From Clostridium sp. DL-VIII (GTDB taxonomy: Bacteria > Bacillota > Clostridia > Clostridiales > Clostridiaceae), in NCBI RefSeq assembly GCF_000230835.1, contig NZ_CM001240.1, positions 1,434,501 through 1,498,500 on the forward strand: a stretch of 64,000 nt of DNA, in the 5' to 3' direction. The notes beneath the pieces were generated by a model that was not told the origin of the DNA, did no database searches, and saw only the letters and a program-made list of their open reading frames with translations. Positions 8,378 to 16,528 of this stretch are shown in pieces. The position numbers and the translations under genes were made by a program. How positions within the stretch are numbered: the first letter of the stretch is position 1; each line of letters opens with the position of its first letter.

Positions 8378-10981
8378 ATGAAAAAATTATTACTTTTAGA
8401 TTCAAATTCACTTATGAATAGGGCGTTTTATGCCTTGCCTCCTCTTACAAATAGCGATGGAATAAATACTAATGCCATTTATGGCTTTATGAATATGTTA
8501 TTTAAAATGAAGGAAGAAATTAATCCAGACAGCATAATTGCTGCCTTTGATTTAAAGGCACCAACTTTTAGGCATAAAGAGTATTCGGAATACAAGGCAG
8601 GAAGGAATAAAATGCCTCCAGAGCTTGCTGAACAATTTCCGATTATTAAAGAATTATTTAAGCTTATGGGAATAAAGATTTTTGAAATAGAAGGTTTTGA
8701 GGCAGACGATATTATAGGTACAGTTTCTAAATTCGCTGAAGATAATGATTCAGAAGTATTTGTAGTTACAGGAGATAAAGATGCACTTCAACTGGCATCT
8801 GGGAGAACTAAGATTGTAATTACTAAAAAGGGAGTTAGTGAGACAGCCGTATATGATGAAGAAGCATTTATAAATGAGTTTGAAGTAACTCCACATCAAT
8901 TTATAGATGTTAAAGGGCTTATGGGAGATAAATCAGATAATATTCCAGGAGTTCCAGGTGTAGGAGAAAAGACTGCCTTTAAGTTAATTAAGGAATATGG
9001 TTCTATAGAGGAAGTTCTAAAGAATATAGATAATATTGCAGGAAAAAAACTAAAGGAAAATTTGGAAAGTAATACTGAGCAGGCAGTATTCTCTAAAAGG
9101 CTTGCTACAATAATGAGGGAAGTTCCAATTGAATTGACCATAGAAGATATAAATTCTAATGGAAAAGAAAATATATTAGAAATAAAAAAGATGCTTATGA
9201 AGCTGGAAATGAAATCAATTTTAAATAAGTTTAAAGATGATACAGTTTCAGAAGAATCAAAGGTTGAAGTAAAAACTATAGATACAATTGAAAATATGAA
9301 GGAATTATTTTCAAAGAAAAAGGATAGAATTTATATTGATTATTCTTTAAGTGATGCATCTGTATTTTCAAAATTAGAACTTGATCTTTTGATTCTTGGA
9401 GAAGAGAACATTGGAAATATAATAAATTTTAAAGAAATAAGTTCTAAAAATAAAGAAGAAGCATTAGATGTATTAAAAGCTTTAATGGAAGATGAAAGTA
9501 TTAAAAAGGTAATACATAACGGAAAAAATTTAGTTACCTTTTTAAATAAAAATAATATTGAAATTAAAGGCTTTGATTTTGATACTGCAATAGCGGCTTA
9601 TTTAATTGATTCATCTAAGAGTAAGTATGAAATATTAGAACTTGTTAATCATTATATTGGAGAAAATCCAAATGAAAATGATCCAAATATAAAAGGAGTT
9701 CTTTGCAGCTATTTACCAGTGATTTATGAAGAATTAAAAGAAAGCCTTCATAAAGAAAATATGGATAAACTTTATTATGAAGTTGAACATCCTCTTATTT
9801 ATGTGCTATCATCCATGGAGAGTATTGGATTTAACATAAATGAAGGTATGTTAGATGAATTACAGATAAAATTTAAAAAAGAAATTGAAGAAACTCAGAG
9901 TGATATATATAAATTAGCAGAAGAAGAGTTTAATATAAGTTCACCTAAGCAGTTAGGTAAGATATTATTTGAAAAGTTAGATTTACCAGTGATTAAAAAG
10001 ACAAAGACAGGATATTCAACTAATCAAGAAGTTTTAGAAAAATTAATGGATAAGCATGAGATAATAGCTAAAATAATGTATTACAGACAAATTACAAAAA
10101 TCAATTCTACATATGTAGAAGGATTAAAAAATGTAATTGATAAGGATGGACGTATACATTCTAATTTTAATCAAACTGTAACTACAACAGGAAGATTATC
10201 AAGTACAGAGCCTAATTTACAAAACATTCCTATTAAATATGAAATGGGAAGAGAAATAAGAAAAGTGTTTATACCTATGGAAGAGACTGATACTATAATT
10301 TCCTGCGATTATTCTCAAATAGAATTAAGGGTTTTAGCACATATTGCAGGAGATGAGAATATGATAGATGCATTTAAGCACCATAGTGATATTCATACAA
10401 AGACAGCTTCAGAAGTATTCAAAGTTCCAGTGGATGAAGTTACTTCTATAATGAGAAGTAGAGCAAAAGCTGTAAACTTTGGAATAGTATACGGAATAAG
10501 TGCGTTTAGTTTAGCGGAAGACTTGAAGATTAGTAAAAAAGAAGCAGAAGAATATATGGCAATTTATCTTGAAAGATATCCTAAGATAAAAGAATACTTA
10601 GAGAATGTAGTTAAAGAAGCTCAGGAAAAGGGATATGTATTAACAATTTTAAATAGAAGAAGATTCATACCAGAAATAAAAGCTTCAAATAAAATTGTAA
10701 AAGCTCTAGGAGATAGATTGGCAATGAATGCTCCAATTCAAGGGAGCGCAGCTGATATAATAAAGCTTGCAATGGTTAATGTATATAACAAATTAAATGA
10801 AAAGAAGTTAAAAAGTGAATTGATACTTCAAGTTCATGATGAACTTATACTAAATGTTAAGAAAGACGAATTTGAAGAGGTTAAAAAATTAGTTGCAGAC
10901 GAAATGGAAAATGCAATTAAGCTAAAAGTAGCACTCGATGTAGATGTTAACTTCGGTAAAACTTGGTACGAAGCGAAGTAA
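8378..10981 (+). CDS. polA: DNA polymerase I
   Basis: PolA fills gaps and removes primers in replication and repair. The 867-residue protein has the N-terminal 5'-3' exonuclease (residues 1-290, with EGFEADDIIG, TGDKDALQL and the GDKSDNIPGVPGVG helix-hairpin-helix). A middle domain (290-480) occupies the proofreading position. The C-terminal polymerase has motif A (DYSQIELRVLAHIA), motif B (RSRAKAVNFGIVYG) and motif C (QVHDELIL). The middle domain lacks the DxE metal motif of active proofreading, showing IDYS there, so proofreading is probably absent. An AAGGAGGT site gives an unambiguous ATG. coaE and a transglycosylase follow. Confidence 0.96.
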   Translation: MKKLLLLDSNSLMNRAFYALPPLTNSDGINTNAIYGFMNMLFKMKEEINPDSIIAAFDLKAPTFRHKEYSEYKAGRNKMPPELAEQFPIIKELFKLMGIKIFEIEGFEADDIIGTVSKFAEDNDSEVFVVTGDKDALQLASGRTKIVITKKGVSETAVYDEEAFINEFEVTPHQFIDVKGLMGDKSDNIPGVPGVGEKTAFKLIKEYGSIEEVLKNIDNIAGKKLKENLESNTEQAVFSKRLATIMREVPIELTIEDINSNGKENILEIKKMLMKLEMKSILNKFKDDTVSEESKVEVKTIDTIENMKELFSKKKDRIYIDYSLSDASVFSKLELDLLILGEENIGNIINFKEISSKNKEEALDVLKALMEDESIKKVIHNGKNLVTFLNKNNIEIKGFDFDTAIAAYLIDSSKSKYEILELVNHYIGENPNENDPNIKGVLCSYLPVIYEELKESLHKENMDKLYYEVEHPLIYVLSSMESIGFNINEGMLDELQIKFKKEIEETQSDIYKLAEEEFNISSPKQLGKILFEKLDLPVIKKTKTGYSTNQEVLEKLMDKHEIIAKIMYYRQITKINSTYVEGLKNVIDKDGRIHSNFNQTVTTTGRLSSTEPNLQNIPIKYEMGREIRKVFIPMEETDTIISCDYSQIELRVLAHIAGDENMIDAFKHHSDIHTKTASEVFKVPVDEVTSIMRSRAKAVNFGIVYGISAFSLAEDLKISKKEAEEYMAIYLERYPKIKEYLENVVKEAQEKGYVLTILNRRRFIPEIKASNKIVKALGDRLAMNAPIQGSAADIIKLAMVNVYNKLNEKKLKSELILQVHDELILNVKKDEFEEVKKLVADEMENAIKLKVALDVDVNFGKTWYEAK

Positions 10982-11057
10982 TATTTAATGAGTTTATGAT
11001 TAAATGTACTACTTATAAGTTTTGTTATATATGCAATGATGGAATAACATATTAGCT

Positions 11058-11150
11058 AAGAGTTATAAGATAGGAGTTAAGAGTTTAAAAGAAAAGCAAT
11101 GGGATTTTATAATTAACTCATAATTTTTAACTCATAACTACTAACTGAAC
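11058..11150. repeat. Inverted-repeat element, family 3 copy A
   Basis: The left arm carries TAAGAGTTATAAGATAGGAGTTAAGAG and the right arm AACTCATAATTTTTAACTCATAACTACTAACTGAA. The arms pair imperfectly around an AAAAGC core. Similar units sit at 27732-27806 and 40068-40136. Here it ends just before the coaE ribosome site. Confidence 0.6.
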
Positions 11151-11170
11151 AAAGGGTGGTTTATAAAAAA

Positions 11171-11770
11171 ATGATTAAAATTGGTTTAACAGGTGGAATT
11201 GGTACAGGAAAAAGTACTGTATCCAATATTTTGAAAGCTGAAGGATTTAAAATTATAGATGCAGACGCTATAGCTAAGGAAGTTCTTGAGAAAAATCCTA
11301 AAATATTAGAAATGGTCCGTGCGCAATTCGGAGCAGGTTTCTTTGATTGGAGAGGGGAATTTAGGCGAAAAGAATTTGGAAACCATATTTTTAGATTTCC
11401 AAAGCAGAGGGTAAAATATGAAAGCATTATAATGCCATACATTAAAGAAGCTATAGAAGAGGAAATAGAGAAGTTAGAAAAAAAGGGTGGAAAGATAATA
11501 ATATTAGATGCACCAACTATAATTGAAAATAATATGCATAACGAAATGGACTATATTATACTTGTATATGCCGATAATTCAGTCCAGATTCAACGAGTTA
11601 TGAACAGAGATAAATTAAGTAAAGCTGATGCAGTAAGCAGGATAAATTCTCAAATGTCCATGGAAGAAAAAAAAGAGTTTGCCAATATTATTATTGATAA
11701 TAATAATGATCTTGTTGAAACACAAAAACAAGTTTATGATTTGATCGATTTTATAAAATTATTATGCTAA
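11171..11770 (+). CDS. coaE: Dephospho-CoA kinase
   Basis: CoaE phosphorylates the 3' hydroxyl of dephospho-CoA, the last step of CoA synthesis. The 199-residue P-loop kinase shows GLTGGIGTGKST at residues 4-15, the IIDADAIAKEVL acceptor segment near 30-40, and the LDAPTIIEN and VMNRDKLSKADAVSRINSQM lid and helix segments. I choose the ATG at 11171 because AAGGGTGG lies 11 bases upstream; the GTG at 11156 falls inside that site. polA-coaE is a common order in Firmicutes. The next gene begins 12 bases after the stop. Confidence 0.93.
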   Translation: MIKIGLTGGIGTGKSTVSNILKAEGFKIIDADAIAKEVLEKNPKILEMVRAQFGAGFFDWRGEFRRKEFGNHIFRFPKQRVKYESIIMPYIKEAIEEEIEKLEKKGGKIIILDAPTIIENNMHNEMDYIILVYADNSVQIQRVMNRDKLSKADAVSRINSQMSMEEKKEFANIIIDNNNDLVETQKQVYDLIDFIKLLC

Positions 11771-11785
11771 GTTAAGGAGAAGATG

Positions 11786-12421
11786 ATGAGATTTATAAGA
11801 AAGATCTTTTATTCACTAATACTCATATTAATAGCAATAATAGTAATAGGACTAGGTTCTAGATATTTGATAAAGGAAAAGTTCTTTCCTTATAAGTATC
11901 AGGAATATGTAGATAAATATAGTTCACAGTATAATTTAGATCCACTATTAGTACTAGCAGTGATAAAGACTGAAAGTAAATTTGATGATGATGCTCATTC
12001 ACATAAGAATGCGGTGGGACTTATGCAAATAACAGTAGAAACAGGAGAATGGGCTGCCAATGAAATGGGATATGGTACATTTTCTAAAGAAGATCTATAT
12101 AATGAGGAATATAATATTAGAATGGGCTGTTGGTATCTTCGAAGATTAAATGATACCTTTAATAAGGATTTGGATTTGACAATCGCAGCATATAATGCAG
12201 GTCCATCTAATGTGCAATCATGGCTTATAGATGAAAAATATTCATCAAACGGAAAGAGTATAGATTATATACCTTTTGGAGAAACAAAAAAATACGTAGA
12301 TAAAGTAAATACTTATTATCATATATACGAATATCTTTATAGAGATAAGAAAAGCTATTTTGATGTAGATAAAGTACTAGAATTAACCAAAAGTTTATGG
12401 AGCGTAAAATTTTTAAATTAG
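11786..12421 (+). CDS. Membrane-anchored lytic transglycosylase (SLT domain)
   Basis: This enzyme cleaves peptidoglycan glycan strands to 1,6-anhydro ends. One N-terminal membrane segment (residues about 7-28) is followed by an extracytoplasmic Slt70-type domain. The catalytic glutamate sits in IKTESKF, followed by NAVGLMQITVETG, the NIRMGCWYLRRL helix and the AAYNAGPSNV motif. The length (about 211 aa) fits the clostridial single-domain forms. Two in-frame ATGs lie at 11783 and 11786; the second gives 5-base spacing from AAGGAGA. It likely shares a transcript with coaE. Confidence 0.9.
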   Translation: MRFIRKIFYSLILILIAIIVIGLGSRYLIKEKFFPYKYQEYVDKYSSQYNLDPLLVLAVIKTESKFDDDAHSHKNAVGLMQITVETGEWAANEMGYGTFSKEDLYNEEYNIRMGCWYLRRLNDTFNKDLDLTIAAYNAGPSNVQSWLIDEKYSSNGKSIDYIPFGETKKYVDKVNTYYHIYEYLYRDKKSYFDVDKVLELTKSLWSVKFLN

Positions 12422-12471
12422 CACACTTATAAATAGACAACTTTGACCTTGAACTTATGTGATATCTTACC

Positions 12472-12730
12472 GAAATTACATACATATTTCTTCCAGAGGA
12501 CTTATGAAATTTTCGCTGGAAGGTTCTAAGTGGAAGGTTGTGCCCATCCCTGCATGTTCCTGAAACAAGTTCATGACAAGCAGTAAATGGAACAACCCTC
12601 AGAGGAAACTCGACTCACATTCGTTCGCTGAGTAAGCGATTCACACCAAATCATAGATTTGGGTTTTCTGCTTAAGAACCTTAAGCAGCTCAATTTCAAA
12701 TGCCTCTTGCACAAATATGTATGTAATTTC
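12472..12730. repeat. Inverted-repeat element, family 1 copy B (259 bp)
   Basis: It has the same terminal inverted repeats as the copy at 2468 (GAAATTACATACATATTT against ACAAATATGTATGTAATTTC). The internal blocks ACTTATGAAATTTTCGCTGG, TGCATGTT, TGGAACAA and CAGCTCAATTTCAAAT are also shared. Relative to the other copy it carries about 65 extra bases near 12605-12670, including a 32-base segment found inverted at 52749-52780. It lies just after the transglycosylase gene. Confidence 0.82.
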
Positions 12731-13016
12731 TGATTTAGGTATACACAAAAGTTTAACTTAAATGCATAAACATTCTATATATAAGTTGAATTTTTAATTT
12801 GTTTATCTATATGGATACAAAATATGTAAGCTAAACTTAAGTGTATATCGACCTAAAACAGATACATTTAAGTCTAGTGCAGAAGTATATTTAAAATTAT
12901 AAGTGAATGAATGAAGTGGAAGTTTATATATTGTATCTAAGTATATTATTTTTTATAATAAATTTGGATAGCAATCGTGAAATCAATATATAATGAAAAC
13001 ATTTAAAAAATTTTGC
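12731..13016. other. AT-rich spacer upstream of tRNA-Leu
   Basis: There is no ORF, repeat or clear hairpin that I can support between the family 1 element and the tRNA promoter. Confidence 0.5.
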
Positions 13017-13045
13017 TTGAATTTTTTATTAAAATGAATTATTAT
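13017..13045 (+). promoter_or_regulatory. Sigma-A promoter of tRNA-Leu
   Basis: TTGAAT and TATTAT are spaced 17 bases apart. The predicted start lies about a dozen bases before the mature tRNA. Confidence 0.6.
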
Positions 13046-13064
13046 TAAGGAGTTAACGGTATTT

Positions 13065-13149
13065 GCAGGTGTGCTGGAATTGGCAGACAGGCACGTTTGA
13101 GGGGCGTGTGTTGAATAACGTACGGGTTCAAGTCCCGTTACCTGCACCA
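13065..13149 (+). tRNA. tRNA-Leu (anticodon GAG)
   Basis: The acceptor arms GCAGGTG and TACCTGC pair, with discriminator A and an encoded CCA at 13147-13149. The anticodon stem CACGT/GCGTG holds the loop TTGAGGG, giving anticodon GAG (CUC and CUU codons). The long variable arm and the GGGTTCAAGTCCC T-arm are both present, as expected for tRNA-Leu. It is a single tRNA, not part of a cluster, with its own promoter and terminator. Confidence 0.95.
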
Positions 13150-13182
13150 ACACAATATATATCGTAGGTGATATAGAAAATT

Positions 13183-13230
13183 AACACACGATTATTTCGG
13201 AAAAATAGCCGAATCGTGTGTTGTTTTTTT
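13183..13230 (+). terminator. Terminator of tRNA-Leu
   Basis: AACACACGATT..CGG pairs with CCGAATCGTGTGTT, followed by TTTTTTT. Confidence 0.9.
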
Positions 13231-13308
13231 GTGTAAATGTGGTTTATGTGTTGAAGAAAAAAATGATAGAAATTAGGCATAATAAGTATAAAATATCAAG
13301 AATAAATT

Positions 13309-13722
13309 TTATTTATTATATCCGATTTCAATCAAGAAATCTCCTAAGTCTTTATCAAGATTCATTATATGATTTTTAAGCCAATCAATTAAGCTTTGTT
13401 GAATATTTAAAGCTAATAGAGTTGAAGCGCCATGTGTCTCAAATACTCTTTTAAACTCTTTAAGATCATTTTTGAAATTTTCATGTTGTATATGTTGTAT
13501 ATCAAGCAGAGGATAATTTGTTTTTCTTTGAATTTCTTCCTCTTCATTAAAATGTTTAATTACATAATCTTCAAGAAATTTTAAAGTCTTAATAACTTCA
13601 TCATCACTTTTCAGATTTTCAATAGACACTAATAATTTATCAATACAATTAAACAATTCTTTATGTTGATTATCAATATTATCAATTCCTATAGATAAAC
13701 TGCCATCCCAAATAAAATTCAT
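13309..13722 (-). CDS. Bacteriohemerythrin
   Basis: This is a non-heme di-iron oxygen-binding protein. The 137-residue four-helix domain keeps the full ligand set: NQHKELF near residue 21, HFNEEE near 57, the QHIQHENF double histidine near 73-76, and the NHIMNLDKD motif near 113. In anaerobes such proteins are thought to bind or sense O2, protecting oxygen-sensitive enzymes. I take the ATG at 13722, with GGAAGGTGG 5 bases upstream; the GTG at 13731 lies within that site. It is a single gene facing the tRNA terminator. Confidence 0.92.
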   Translation of the reverse strand: MNFIWDGSLSIGIDNIDNQHKELFNCIDKLLVSIENLKSDDEVIKTLKFLEDYVIKHFNEEEEIQRKTNYPLLDIQHIQHENFKNDLKEFKRVFETHGASTLLALNIQQSLIDWLKNHIMNLDKDLGDFLIEIGYNK

Positions 13723-13775
13723 AAAAACCACCTTCCATAAAATATATTATTAATCTCAATATAATTTTCGACATG

Positions 13776-13938
13776 TTGGGCACAATCAAAAAAATAACAG
13801 ACCAGTATGCTTGCCTATTTTGTGTTATACTGCGTCAGCAAATTTTATTAATAGACCCGCTATGAGCAGAATTTACGTCCTTGCCTAACGCAAAATATGC
13901 GTCACATCTTTGGTCTATTATTTTCTTTCATGTGCCTT
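13776..13938. repeat. Inverted-repeat element, family 2 copy B
   Basis: It begins GGGCACAATCAAAAAAATAA and ends TTATTTTCTTTCATGTGCC. Inside the ends, AATAACAGACCA pairs with TGGTCTATTATT, and the loop is about 100 bases. It is the longest of the five copies. It lies in the 434-base gap between hemerythrin and the AraC gene; the remainder (13939-14165) shows no supported gene. Confidence 0.7.
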
Positions 13939-14165
13939 ATGTGAAATACCTTTATTTTAGAGCTTGTTTTTTTGATTCATATAATATGTTTATCATAACA
14001 CATATGATGGATGAATACGAGTCAGACATAGGTTTAAGAATTACACTTTTATTTAAATAAGCGAGTTATGTGGCATTAAAGACTTTAGTAGAGATATTAA
14101 GGTATTTCTTGATCAAATAAAGTAGGCAGACAAAGGTTTATCTCTTATTTTACTAAGCTTTTGCT

Positions 14166-15077
14166 CTAAGTTAACTTATATCCAGAATATTTATTTCTAT
14201 ATTCAGAGGGTGTATAGTTTGTATGTTTCTTAAATATTTTTCCAAAGTAGCTTATTCCATTAAATCCTACGTCAAGGGCAATATTAGAAATAGGAGCCTC
14301 ACTTTTTACAAGCAGTTCTGATGCCTTTGAAATTCTGTATTCAATTAAATATTCAAAAGGTGTTACATTTAAAAGTCTTTTAAAACAGCGGCAGCATTCA
14401 CTTTTACTGATATGTGCAGCCATTGCAATGTTATCTAACAAAATATTATGTGTATAGTATTTGTGTATATATTGCATCGCTAATTTTACACGTTCATCAT
14501 CATTTGACATTGTAAGTGGTGAACTATTTATTTCATTTTTCATTTCTTTAATTAGATTTAACCAAGCAATACTTAAATAATTTCGCATTTCTAATTCATA
14601 TCCATATGGTTTTTCATGAGATAAGGTAAATACCTTTTTTAAATGTTTTAGTATGCTTTTTTGCCATGGAATATTAGGTTTTAAAGAGATGTATTTTAAG
14701 TTTCTATTTTTAATAATTGGAGTTAAATATTTCTTTTCAATAAGCGACAGTTCGGCACCTCCTATTAAAGTTGAATTGAAATCAATAGAAAACATCATAC
14801 AATTATTAGTGGTATATGGCTTAATTTGATGAAGTACATTTGAATTTATCATAACTCCTTCATTAGGCGATAAAATTATCTTTTCATCCTCAATAAAGAA
14901 AACTACTTTATCATAAAGTGAATATGAGAATTGTATTTCTTTATGCCAATGCCATCTGATATATCCTTCTTCGAATAGATTAAATTTATCAGTATAAATT
15001 GCTATTGGGAAATCATTAGAACCATGTTTTAATGTTTCCTGTAAATCATCGTTTACTTCTATTTTTGTTGCTTGCAT
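14166..15077 (-). CDS. AraC-family transcriptional regulator (cupin sensor plus HTH)
   Basis: Residues about 25-110 form a cupin-like sensing domain (WHWHKEIQFSYSL, FFIEDEKIILSPNEGVMI, VLHQIKPY). Residues about 195-295 form the double helix-turn-helix: ILLDNIAMAAHISKSECCRCFKR, then ISNIALDVGFNGISYFGKIFKKHTNYTPSEYR. The bound ligand cannot be deduced. It is divergent from the EamA-family exporter 180 bases away, which is its likely target. The ATG at 15077 is preferred over 15086 because GAGATGAT then lies at workable spacing. Confidence 0.9.
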   Translation of the reverse strand: MQATKIEVNDDLQETLKHGSNDFPIAIYTDKFNLFEEGYIRWHWHKEIQFSYSLYDKVVFFIEDEKIILSPNEGVMINSNVLHQIKPYTTNNCMMFSIDFNSTLIGGAELSLIEKKYLTPIIKNRNLKYISLKPNIPWQKSILKHLKKVFTLSHEKPYGYELEMRNYLSIAWLNLIKEMKNEINSSPLTMSNDDERVKLAMQYIHKYYTHNILLDNIAMAAHISKSECCRCFKRLLNVTPFEYLIEYRISKASELLVKSEAPISNIALDVGFNGISYFGKIFKKHTNYTPSEYRNKYSGYKLT

Positions 15078-15257
15078 CTTTATCATCTCGCTAATATAGT
15101 TTTAATCTTTGACAATATAGTAATTGTTATATATTTGAAATAATATTAGAATTATTACAGATTTATTTAAATAAGTCAATATATCAACACTATTAACTTA
15201 AAAAAGAATAATAAAGAAAATACTCAATTTATGGAGATAGGAGATGAGTTAAAAGTT

Positions 15258-16178
15258 ATGCAGCATTTACGTTATAAAGGATATATAATGGCCATTATCG
15301 GGGCTACCTTGTGGGGAGTATCTGGTACCGTTGCACAAAAGCTTTTTCAAAATGAGGGCTTTCAGCCTGGTTGGTTAGTCACAGTAAGAATGATAATAAC
15401 AGGTATACTATTACTTTTATTTGCTGGTATTAAGAACAATAGGCAATATAAAGTTTGGTCAATTTTGAATGATAGTACTGGAAGGGTAAGTATATTAATA
15501 TTTGGAATAGTTGGGATGCTTGGAGTACAATATGCTTATTTTATGTCTATTGAATCAGGAAATGCAGCTACAGCTACATTGTTGCAGTATTTAGCTCCAA
15601 TGTTTATAGTAATATATTTAGCAATACGATTCAGAAAGATTCCAAGTTTATATGAAAATATTGCAGTTTGTTTAGCAATTTTGGGAACATTTCTTCTAGT
15701 AACAAACGGGACGTTTCAAAGACTTACTATTTCATTATCAGCAGTTGCTTGGGGAGTTGGATCAGCTATTGCCCTCGCATTTTATACATTATATCCGAAA
15801 ACATTACTTGAAAAATGGGGGGCTGTTATTGTTGTAGGATGGGGGATGATTATAGGAGGAATTGGGCTGAGTTTAATAAATCCACCATGGCAGATGTATG
15901 GTCAAAATTGGTCTTTAATTTCTGGTGCATATGTAGTATTTGTGGTCATATTTGGTACTTTGATTCCATTTTATTTGTATATCGATAGTTTACGATATAT
16001 TGGACCAACTGATGCTAGTTTGCTAGGAAGTGCAGAACCATTATCAGCCACTATTGTATCAGTATTTTGGTTACATGTTCCATTGGGGATGTTCGAAGTA
16101 ATTGGAGGATTATGTATTATAGGCACTGTAGTTACTTTAGCCTTAAGATCTGAAAATAGAAGTAAATCTTCAATTTGA
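15258..16178 (+). CDS. EamA-family (DMT superfamily) transporter
   Basis: A polytopic membrane protein of about 306 residues with ten predicted hydrophobic segments in two EamA halves. The first half starts MAIIGATLWGVSGTVAQKLF, the second SAVAWGVGSAIALAFYTLYPK. The conserved late segment is GTLIPFYLYIDSLRYIGPTDASLLGSAEPLSATI. Members export amino acids, purines or other metabolites; the substrate here is unknown. The ATG at 15258 follows the purine-rich GGAGATAGGAGATGAG stretch. The ATG at 15231 has no ribosome site upstream. It is probably controlled by the divergent AraC protein. Confidence 0.88.
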   Translation: MQHLRYKGYIMAIIGATLWGVSGTVAQKLFQNEGFQPGWLVTVRMIITGILLLLFAGIKNNRQYKVWSILNDSTGRVSILIFGIVGMLGVQYAYFMSIESGNAATATLLQYLAPMFIVIYLAIRFRKIPSLYENIAVCLAILGTFLLVTNGTFQRLTISLSAVAWGVGSAIALAFYTLYPKTLLEKWGAVIVVGWGMIIGGIGLSLINPPWQMYGQNWSLISGAYVVFVVIFGTLIPFYLYIDSLRYIGPTDASLLGSAEPLSATIVSVFWLHVPLGMFEVIGGLCIIGTVVTLALRSENRSKSSI

Positions 16179-16310
16179 GAGAAAATGAGAATATAGCAAT
16201 AAGCATTTTCTTAACTTAATTGAATTTATCTAATATTGATATTGAAAGTAAATATACTTTATCTTCTAATTCAACAAAACTTAATAAAGCAACATCAAAT
16301 ATATGAAAAT

Positions 16311-16350
16311 AACTGCCCTACAATTAATATTAATTGTGTGGCAGTTATTT
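16311..16350 (+). terminator. Terminator after the EamA transporter
   Basis: AACTGCC..ACAATTAAT pairs with AATTGT..GGCAGTT, followed by ATTTCTTAT. It is the main feature of the 350-base gap before the first histidine kinase. Confidence 0.7.
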
Positions 16351-16446
16351 CTTATAAAAATGAAAAATGCATAAAGTATATTTAAAACATGTATTTATTT
16401 AACTTATCTTTAATAAAACTACAAATATTGAATAAAAAGTAAAAAC

Positions 16447-16475
16447 TTTACAAATTATAAGTAATATAGTAAAAT
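16447..16475 (+). promoter_or_regulatory. Likely sigma-A promoter of the first histidine kinase
   Basis: TTTACA and TAAAAT are spaced 17 bases apart, ending about 54 bases before the ATG. Confidence 0.55.
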
Positions 16476-16528
16476 TGCTATTAAGAAGCAAAAGAAGTTA
16501 AATAATAAACAATATTTGGAGGGAAATT

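Noticed and set aside
14040..14150. Coding remnant upstream of the AraC terminus
   Set aside because: A short frame reads like protein (KDFSRDIKVFLDQIK), but there is no start, motif or family match to support it.
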